DNA from: Stichopus chloronotus
Lineage: Eukaryota > Echinodermata > Holothuroidea > Aspidochirotida > Stichopodidae
DNA length: 64,000 bases
NCBI GenBank assembly: GCA_021234535.1
Contig: CM037830.1
Span: forward strand, 22,003,116 to 22,067,115
Direction of reading: 5' to 3'
Below are positions 52,944-64,000 of this stretch, piece by piece. The translations under genes and the position numbers were made by a program. How positions within the stretch are numbered: position 1 is the first letter of the stretch; the number at the start of each line of letters is the position of its first letter. Under the pieces are notes generated by a model. The model saw only the letters and a list, made by a program, of their open reading frames with translations, searched no databases and was not told the DNA's origin.

Positions 52944-53020
52944 CATCTCTTTTGATCGATGTAATAAACCCAAAAAGAATTCTTAATCCCCTCTCTTCTC
53001 TCTTTGTCTTTATTCATACC
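52944..53020 (-). CDS. MKLN1: Muskelin, exon 5 of those in the window
   Basis: A short 77 nt exon: acceptor GATTATCACAG, donor AGATG|GTAAGT. It encodes GMNKDKERREGIKNSFWVYY, then IDQKR and a split W. It matches muskelin KDKEKREENVRNSFWIYDI...W. Phase in 0, out 2; both junctions fit the neighbours. Confidence 0.93.
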
Positions 53021-53824
53021 CTGTGATAATCAGCAAAGAGAAGAATGGAGAATTAAAGGAGATGGAAACACTGGGAATATATTCATCAAAATGAAGCAGA
53101 AGTGTTTGACAAACATCTTTCCAAAGTTTCATCAGAGATTATTGTTTCCTATCCAAGTTACACACTGTTGAAATTCAAAGAAGTGTGATGCCATATTTGC
53201 CTAAGTTGAATGTAAAGCAACTTGAGTAAGTTGAATAATGATGTCACATAACCACTGATAGAAGGAATTTTAATGTATTTCTTTGTTTTCTTTACCTATG
53301 ATTTCTATAAATCCACACACACTTGCACACATTTTGTGTTGAATCACTGAGGTGTATCATGCAATAAGCAAATCATTAATACTCTGATTTGAATCTATGC
53401 ATAAGTATTGACAATGAAATAAAAAGAAAACAAGCTTTTCAATCACATGCGGTCAGGCGATGTCATCACAATCTCAAAATGACAGCTTCCTAATTAATTT
53501 TTTTATGAGCATTCAAATTGCAATATCTTGGAAATTAAACAACATATTTACATGAAACTTGGTGATGGTGTTCACCAAATGTTAGTCTCTCATTTTCCAT
53601 TGTCCTGACTTTCCTTCTCCTTTAAAGAAGCAATTGCTAAGTGTCAGATGTTGAATTATCCAATAATACCAGCATCATGTTACCATCTCTAGCAGTGTAT
53701 GGGTTAACAGACATTTGAAGTTGCTTTAATACCAAAAGGAAAACAAACCAAGTATCTATCACTGCATTCAAACACTGATTGTTTGACTCATCAAAAACTT
53801 TCACTTGTCACTAGGCAATTGAAA

Positions 53825-55327
53825 CCAGAAAGCCAAAAGGCTTTGTGATTCCTTGCCTTGATAAAATACATTTTGAACACAGCAGTTTGAAAACTGACAT
53901 CTGTTTGATTCACACTTGTAAGAAGAAGGACTCACAAGTGCATTTTTGTTTAGTTTCTTAAACCCAAAATATGAACCCCTTTTTGTTCTGATAAATTCTC
54001 TCATTCCTTTGTGCTGAAATGATATGATTTTACTTGACGGTGAAGTGCCATATGATAAATTAGTGCCAGGGAGATGGTAACATCAATCAACTCACAGGTA
54101 CCATGTTGATACTTATTGCTGTTTGTCTTTCCAATCAAGGGAAAATGCAGTCACCCCAATCAGAGTTAGTATGCCCTGTTACTCTAGCTCATGATTGGTC
54201 TATTTCGATTACGTGGTAATATTCTTGTGAATTGTGAAATCCAAGGAGAATTTTTACTTGCTTTCCCTATTGTTTGTAATAGCTATGCTCAAAGTGTCTT
54301 TAGAGGAGCTTGTAACAGAAGGAAATTAGCAAGACTTTGCTGCTTTTTGAAAACAAATTTTAGGGTAATATCGTGTAAACAAGGTTTTCAGGTTTTTAAC
54401 CCTCGTGACCCCGGATGACCTTTGACCTCCACCAAAAGCAATACGATTCTTTCTCTCAATATGGGGCATCTATGTACCAAGTTTGAGTACTGTCCAACTT
54501 TCCCTTCTTGAGATATTGTGTAAACAAGGTTTTCAGGTTTTGACCCCATGGCCCCGGATGACCTTTGACCTACACCAAAAACAATAGGGTTCTTCCTCTC
54601 AATATGAGGCATCTATGTCCCAATTTTGAGAACTTTTCAACTTTCCCTTCTTGAAATATCGTGTAAACAAGGTTTTCAAGTTTTGACCCCCGTTGACCCT
54701 GGATGACCTTTGACCTCCACCAAAAGCAATAGGGTTATTCCTCTCACCACAACACATCTACATACCAAGTATGAAATCTATCCAAGCTTCCTAACTTGAG
54801 ATATCGTGTAAACAAGGTTTTCAGGTTTTGACCCCCGGTGACACCAGATGACCTTTAACCTCCACCAAAAACAATAGGGGGTTATTCCTCTCAATATGGC
54901 GCATCTATGTACTAAGTTTGAGAACTTTTCAACTTTCCCTTCTTGAGATATCGTGTAAACAAGGTTTTCAGGTTTTGACTCCCGGTGACCCCAAATGACC
55001 TTTAACCTCCACCAAAAACAATAGGGTTCTTCCTCTCAATATGGGGCATCTATGTACTAAGTTTGAGAACTGTCCAACTTTCCCTTCTTGAGATATTGTG
55101 TAAACAAGGTTTTCAGGTTTTGACCCCGTGACCCCAGATGACCTTTGACCTCCACCAAAACAAAAGGGTTCTTCCTCTCAATATGGGGCATCTACAGTAC
55201 CGAGTTTGAGAACTGTCCAACTTTCCCTTCTCGAGATATCGTGTAAACAAGCAAAGCCGTCACATACACACACACACACACACAACATCACCATCGCCTA
55301 GATTCCTTGCCTGCCTTCGGCAAGGAA
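53825..55327 (+). mobile_element. Tandem-core element (HINE/pearl-like), element C, apparently complete
   Basis: The left end has the hairpin AAAGCCAAAAGGCTTT, then GTGATTCCTTGCCTTG. After ~540 bp of single-copy sequence come six core repeats of 143-147 bp (GACCTTTGACCTCCACC near 54414, 54557, 54702, 54847, 54994 and 55137). A CA microsatellite (55261-55284) follows, then ACATCACCATCGCCTAGATT. The right end is a 9 bp stem hairpin TTCCTTGCC/GGCAAGGAA (55303-55327). Both ends share GATTCCTTGCCT. The layout is that of Helentron-associated non-autonomous elements (pearl, CvA, HINE) in marine invertebrates. It has no coding capacity. Confidence 0.7.
54360..55250 (+). repeat. Core repeat array of element C, unit 143-147 bp, six copies
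   Basis: Each unit has TTCTTGAGATATCGTGTAAA, CAAGGTTTTCAGGTTTTGAC, GATGACCTTTGACCTCCACC, AACAATAGGGTTCTTCCTCT and CAATATGGGGCATCTATGTA. Units differ by only a few per cent, so the array is younger than those in elements A and B. Confidence 0.9.
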
Positions 55328-55698
55328 CCAAAAATCTACGACCAATGAACGTGTTTTCCTTTCCCTTCGATTCAAGACATCCATGAAACAGAGCAAAGTC
55401 GAAAGGGGTAAAAATTTGTGACAAAGAAGTCCCTTTCCAGCATCAGCGTAGCAAAAATAAGCAATAAATTCATATATTTTTTTGGGGGGGGGGCAAAAAC
55501 ACCAGGGATTTGTTTATGAGAAATCAGCTAACCAAACAGTTCAGGATGCCATTTAGTTGTATGGCCACACGAACATGTCACTGATTGTAACTATTTTAGA
55601 AAGTAAATTAAACACCTGCTTTGGAGACTATCCACTCTTTTGCAGGTAATTAAAATTGAAAAAAAAACATGGTTTCACAAGATGATCTTCCTAATAAG

Positions 55699-55902
55699 CT
55701 ACAATCTTGGACAAAATTGTTGGGACACTTTACTTATGTTGCAAATATAATACTGAATTTTAGGTGAGAGGATAACACGAAACCCCGCACGACTTTCCGA
55801 TGTTGCGCTGTAGGAGTGAACGAACCCTTTGAACAGTAATCCTGCAGCCAACATCGAACGGGGGGAGCAGGGTGTCCCAAGGTATTTTGTCCAAGATTGT
55901 AG
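55699..55902 (+). mobile_element. MITE-like element, family 3, copy 2
   Basis: 204 bp with terminal inverted repeats CTACAATCTTGGACAAAAT and ATTTTGTCCAAGATTGTAG, identical over the outer 19 bp. GGGACACTTT and GTGTCCC lie just inside. A reversed copy is at 14691-14884 and a remnant end near 2167. Confidence 0.8.
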
Positions 55903-56195
55903 ATAGTAGCATTGTTAGATGTTGCACTCATTTGCTTGCAGATTACAGAGAAAATTTGAAGTGTCTCCCACAGTACACTATCCTTTCTCATGGCGAAATT
56001 TCTGTTGCCATAGCAACAACCAAGGCATCGTCAGTTTTCGATACTGGGGAGCTTTTAAGTTGATTGGCAACTTTTCAACGTAAGCACCCTTCTAGCATCA
56101 GATTTGGGAAAACCCATCGTCAAACGTTGTCGAGAAATTGAAACATTCAGGAAAATTTCTTGCCGCCAAAGCAAGGAGAACATGTTTACACTTAC

Positions 56196-56263
56196 TGATA
56201 AAACATGAATTTCATTCAACTCTGGATCGATAGTAGCCCTCTGAGTAGACCCTAGGGACGGAG
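56196..56263 (-). CDS. MKLN1: Muskelin, exon 4 of those in the window
   Basis: 68 nt: acceptor CTCCCATCTAG, donor TTATCA|GTAAGT. It encodes APSLGSTQRATIDPELNEIH, then VLS. The stretch TQRATIDPELNEIHVLS is identical to vertebrate muskelin. Phase in 1, out 0. Confidence 0.96.
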
Positions 56264-59045
<2,782 letters not shown>

Positions 59046-59220
59046 TGGATGAAACAGCATAGAATGCCCAATCCTTGCTTTGAGGGCCCTCTGACCACCA
59101 GAGGCTGTCTCTACATCTGGGCGGAGTAAGGTCCAAGTATTGGTAGGGATATGATAACTGTAAAGGCCACTAAAGGATCCCTCTGATGGCCTATCGTCAG
59201 TCAGCGAATCTGACGTACCA
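59046..59220 (-). CDS. MKLN1: Muskelin, exon 2 of those in the window (kelch repeat)
   Basis: 175 nt: acceptor CTCCTTTTCAG, donor CATCCA|GTAAGT. After completing a split Ser codon it encodes GTSDSLTDDRPSEGSFSGLY, then SYHIPTNTWTLLRPDVE and LKARIGHSMLFHP. It matches the muskelin blade SGLFAFNCQCQTWKLLRED...QSRIGHCMLFH. Phase in 2, out 0. Confidence 0.95.
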
Positions 59221-59277
59221 CTGAAAAGGAGAGAGATCAAACCAATGATATTAAATCAACTTCAAGAAATTATAAGC

Positions 59278-59637
59278 TGGAATATGAGTTGAAAATTTGT
59301 CCACAAAAGTCAAATTTTGCAGAACATGTCAGTGGCTACTGCACAAAAACATTCTTCAAGTCCCATTTTTGCATGCATTAATATTCATATCCATTCCCAT
59401 TGGTCTGTTTGATTTCAAGTAACGACGACTGAATGCCATGCTTTCTTGTAGAGTCTGAATTTTGCAGGGCAAACGAAAATGTCAAGACAATCATATATGC
59501 AAATATCTGGATGATGAGGGCACAATTCTCGTTTCAGATGAGGCGACAGGTGATCTTTTCCCCTACTCTCTCTTCCCTGAAACACTCACGAAGAGCAAAG
59601 ATAGATGACCAAGCGCTTGACTGTACAACTTTAATTA
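59278..59637 (-). mobile_element. MITE-like element, family 2, copy 4 (inverted)
   Basis: Begins CTGGAATATGAGTTG and ends near GACTGTACAACTTTAA. The interior CCATTCCCATTGGTCTGTTT, AAAATGTCAAGACAAT and GATAGATGACCAAGC is the reverse complement of the copies at 4554 and 49299. Confidence 0.65.
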
Positions 59638-60168
59638 CACCTTTAAACACATCAACAAATCATTCACTGTTGGCAAAAAAATCGACTCGTAAGAAATTTG
59701 CTGAGGTAGGTTTTAATACACCAAAGGACAAATCCTGAGACTAGATGTGACATATATATCACACATGGGGTTTGTAATGACTGATTTCATTGCAAAAAAA
59801 AAAAAATTATGCAAGACTTTCACTCCAAGGCAAGAAATTAACTTCACACATAGCACTGACTCCATTGACACTCACTATAAATGTGAAAATGATGTCAAAC
59901 ATGACAAACGTACAGTAGTGTGAATAGTGTGTGCTCTATACCGGGACACTGTGGACACTCTATCCAGGTAGACCGAACTAAACTGTGATAATTGAGGATA
60001 TCAATATATGGATATCACAAACCAATAACACTTCATTTCTAGGACAGCAACAATACCAGACAGAAATCCAAAGAATCGACTTCAGTAATGGTTACATGCC
60101 AGACACTGTACTTTCAAGTGTGTGAGGGTAGCTTGCAAACGAACAAAGATGGTTGTCCCCCTCCCTCG

Positions 60169-60182
60169 CCCCCCCCCCCCCC
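60169..60182. repeat. C14 homopolymer
   Basis: Fourteen consecutive C residues. Confidence 0.95.
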
Positions 60183-60616
60183 AAAAAATTCTGCCTCCGT
60201 AAAACCTCAGCTGGGCCTGACAAAATTGACAATAGGCTACTGTCATTTTAAATGGAGCAAGATACTGTCTCTAAACTGAATCAATTTGACTCATTTAGTA
60301 CCTCAAATTTTTCTGGAGGTGATGTCTGAACACCCCTCCTCTTAAATGCATAATCTCTTAATGTGTTGTTGTCTGCACCCTTTTGGCAACCTGTAGACAC
60401 CAATCTCCAATGTGACCTAAAACCTTTTGGACAACATCTCCAACGAATGAGACAGAAACAACGTTTTTTTCTCCTGTCTTTGATTTGTAGATCGGACTGA
60501 CAAATTTTGCTCAACTTTTGTAATTTCCTCATCTCACCCTTTGGATTTGTGGATCATGCAACCTGAAGAAGTTTAGCCCACTCTACTCTAAAAAGAGAAA
60601 TTTTATCTTAGCATCA

Positions 60617-60975
60617 ATTAAAGGGACTCACTGAATTGATATTCTTTTATTTTGTGATGAGCTTGAAGGAGATCATTGCATGAAAAAATACTTCTAACAA
60701 GCCTCATTAGTCATGTTTCAATTTCCAAAGTCACTGTAAAAATGAAAAATTGCAGTGTTTTATAAATACAGTAGGAGTTACCTACGTCAAAAAGTGTCTA
60801 GTCACAGTTTTGTAATAAGTGATTTTAATAATCAATTACCCTATCATCGTTGCTTCAGTAGTCACCACGTTCCAATTTTCTTTAGGCTGATCATTTAGCA
60901 TCGAAATAAGGTAATACTCAACAGATGTTACAAAATACCACGAATTCTGTGACCCAGCTCAACCAGTCCCTTTAA
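60617..60975. mobile_element. TIR element, family 5 (TTAAAGGGACT termini)
   Basis: TTAAAGGGACT at the left is mirrored by AGTCCCTTTAA at the right, an 11 bp inverted repeat bounding about 359 bp. The interior AAAGTGTCTAGTCACAGTTT is related to AGAAGTGTCTGGTCACGATT near 47258, a diverged relative. Non-coding. Confidence 0.6.
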
Positions 60976-61529
60976 CACGATGCTGATGCAGCAATAGAAA
61001 AGTAAAAATACTGTCCAACTACATCCTGATTGATCCAGTGCTTTGAATACGAAGCTATAAACATCACCTTGCAGTGTGTCAATGATGTGTAACTAAAGAC
61101 AACGACCTGGGAACGAATATAACGAATGGAACCCTTAACTTTATCTGCTTAGTGGGCATTCTAATCAATCCACATATTATGAAAAATCCTTAACGATTAA
61201 TGATAACATTTGATAATAATAATGAGACATAAGATATTAAGAAAATGGAAAAATAATGGTAATTCCATCACTACATTACTTCATTCCTCTTCTTTAATTA
61301 TCAACTATTCTGCAAAATGTCTCCAAAAAAAAAAAAAGGGATAACGGAATTGTTAACTGTGGTAACTACAAATAGTTCATTTTTTTGAGACAATATCTTG
61401 CAATATCATAAATAGTCCTCTTGTCTTTGGTCAACAGCTGGATATGTTCTCATTCTTCCATCAAAACATTTGTTTAAAATTGATATTCGACCACCTGAAC
61501 TCACGACAAATTCCACTTCAAGTTTACTC

Positions 61530-61721
61530 TCAAAGATTCATGAAGCCAGTTCTGTGGCTGAGTAGATAAACATGGTTGCAATTGAAACAAGGAAGCTTAG
61601 CAGCCAGGAAGTCAAGGGCTTGATCCAAGCCCAGATCATGGTAAGGTGGGTTTTCATCTACAGTAAGGGCAATTTTTACAGATCTCCCATCTGAACTAAC
61701 CTTGTGAAATGAGTATGCCAA
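61530..61721 (-). other. Unidentified short open frame inside muskelin intron
   Basis: A 63-codon frame (MAYSFHKVSSDGRSVKIALT, VDENPPYHDLGLDQALDFLA, AKLPCFNC) of ordinary protein-like composition on the muskelin strand. It has no muskelin homology I recognise, and the exons on either side join in phase without it. It may be chance, a transposon fragment or a nested exon. Confidence 0.2.
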
Positions 61722-63800
61722 ATTTGATGATACTATACTGAGTTGGTAGTCACCTGAAAAGAAGTTTTAATATACAGGCCACAGGCTTCCTCCACACTTG
61801 AGTGGTTTGCCTAGCATAATCATAACATTTCCAGGCACGTATTACTATTATTATTACTATTATTATTCAAAAGAAGAGGTGTAGGTGAATGTGTAACCCA
61901 TTTGCAACATGTGCTCTTTCTTATGCTAGTTTTGAGGCAATTTCTTCAAATGTGTTCTCAGTTTTTTTGTCTTTCCTGACATTTGAAAGATTTCCAGAGC
62001 ATACTTTCATTCTGTGGGTGACCAAACAAGATGAAAATTTCCTAAAGGTTGGTCAGAGCTGTCACAGGTCCAAGCATCCTTTGCCGATGGTTGATGCATC
62101 TGAGATGCCAAAATTTCTGGGGGACGACCAAATTTTGCGACAAGGTCGTTTTTCAGGCAATCAAATCAGTTAGTGCTAGCAGAGCAGATTTTGATTCTGG
62201 ATGAGTAATAATGTAACTGTAATTGTGTTAGAGCGCCATCAGCTTTGTGACCAAAGTCGTAACTTGGAAGACACTGTTTTTAGATTACAGGTTTGCTTCT
62301 AAGAAGATATGTTTCCAGTTTCTCCATCCCTAAGAATACACTAATAGAACAAGATAATGACTTGCCGACCAAAGGACATCAGAGCATTTGTCACACATAT
62401 GGCAACCAAAAAAAAAAAAAAACTGGCTGTGAATACGCATGGTGAAACAGAACAATAGCAAGTATGTAAAAAGTACCTTGTGAATTACAAAATTGTGTTT
62501 CTTTTATTGACATACTTTTGGGTGTGCAACCTAATCTTGAAATGGAAATTCACAGTCTGCAAAGCGTACAGATGCCAGTCAAACAATCAAAAACGATTGC
62601 TTTATTTCCAACGATCCATCTTAAGAACGAAACACACTACCAACAACAATAAAGGTAAGGGTAGCTATTTCTCTGCGGACCATGTGCAAATACTGACTAT
62701 TTAGAGATTACTGTTCACATTTGCATGTACCTGACATGACCATGTTACAGAAATTTGGCTCTAGAACAAATATTGCTATTGATGTAGGGACTGTTTGGTC
62801 AAACTTCAAACACGGGAACTTTTTCACGACAAATTTCGAGAGAAAGGCATACAGACCGCTTTCAAACAGAAATTTGTGCCGAAAGCTGTTTTGACATGTT
62901 ACACAAAATTAATGACCTTCCTCACCCCCTTTCTTTCTCCTCCGACCAAAGTTCTCTCGTTACATTTCAAAGGTTTCATATTGATGAAACTGAAAACCTA
63001 CACAAGATTAACATAAACATTGCCACTGATGTTTTAATTGTGTAGTTAACGCAAAGCACAACTGACAGGAAATGGTGTGAATTTCGATGACCTCCGCAGT
63101 TTTCTGCGTGACACCATAAATCTGGCAACAGAAGCAGAGATGTGACGGCTTTCGGCTGACCTTTGCTAACAAATTGTGCCATTACAACGGCCGCTGCCAA
63201 AACTCTTTAAAAACTCTAACAACGATAGCTCTGACTAAAATAATTTTGCTTCTGCAAGTTCAAAGGGAACCAAGTCAATAGCGCTCCAGGCCAAAGTTGC
63301 AATCGATTGTGGCACTTTTGTTTACAAACTACTGGCAGTTAGTATCAGCTACTATTCAAGTACAATATGTGTCATCAGAACTTCTGTAAATATCAAAATT
63401 GCACTATTTTTCAATATACTATTTTCCCCATCGGTCTGATATGGGAGGTAAGGGGTGGGGGTATGCAGGGGTATGCAGGGGTGGGTAAGTGCATTGAATG
63501 CCAATGGTGCAGGTACTGATAACAACAGTTTCCTTAAAGTTAACTGTGAAAGGTGACACATTTAATGGTCGCTATCTCACAGACAAAAGAATGAACAAAA
63601 TGTGCATATCAATTCCATTAGACTAATTATTTCCATAACTCAAAATTTAGACCATTGAACACAGCTTGATCAACATTCAACATATTTGATTGTAAAACAC
63701 TGGCAGCTGGACATTCCTGCTTTTCGTAGGAAATTCAGACAACCAGACGATGTGCAAACAGTGGTGTGGTATGGGCAAAGTCCCTGTGCGTGGGCCCTTA

Positions 63801-63992
<192 letters not shown>

Positions 63993-64000
63993 TCAAGCAA

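Larger units (their letters stand above)
53021..56195 (-). other. MKLN1: Muskelin intron between exons 4 and 5
   Basis: Contains the complete tandem-core element C (53825-55327), a G10 run (55484-55493) and a family 3 MITE (55699-55902). Confidence 0.6.

Noticed and set aside
54360..55250. Possible CRISPR-like array
   Set aside because: The regular units are 143-147 bp of continuous similar sequence with no short repeat/unique spacer pattern, and the genome is eukaryotic.

Overview
This is eukaryotic genomic DNA, AT-rich, with long introns, GT-AG splice sites and dense interspersed repeats. The protein matches are to animal genes. The repeat landscape (small terminal-inverted-repeat elements, tandem-core elements, many long G or C runs) suggests a marine invertebrate, most likely an echinoderm. 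That assignment is an inference; the sequence does not fix the species.

The best-supported gene is the C-terminal part of muskelin (MKLN1), on the minus strand from 63959 down to 42193. Nine exons join in phase with canonical splice sites and encode about 419 residues: the later kelch repeats and the C-terminal region. The 5' exons (discoidin, LisH and CTLH domains) lie beyond the right edge. The last exon has an A9 run at which an alternative frame looks more protein-like.

At the left, on the plus strand (2645-6735), is a gene related to multiple inositol polyphosphate phosphatase (MINPP1, histidine phosphatase superfamily). It keeps its RHGTRYP catalytic motif and phase-compatible splice sites, but homology jumps frame about five times and a G17 run interrupts it. 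It reads as a decayed, intron-bearing pseudogene. The proton-donor motif is HFD instead of the usual HAE.

Between these genes, on the minus strand (21826-23055), is an intact 409-residue Myb/SANT-like DNA-binding protein with a C-terminal coiled coil, resembling NAIF1 and the Harbinger-associated Myb-like proteins.

The rest is non-coding and repeat-rich. It holds at least five families of short terminal-inverted-repeat or foldback elements, each seen in two to four copies or with a relative. Three elements carry arrays of ~140 bp core repeats followed by a CA microsatellite; the two better-preserved ones also have end hairpins, as in Helentron-type HINE/pearl elements. There are also three minisatellites, a recent 352 bp tandem duplication, microsatellites, about twenty G/C runs of 10-17 bases, and a tiny perfect palindrome flanked by 7 bp direct repeats. 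No rRNA, tRNA, CRISPR array or prokaryotic feature was seen.
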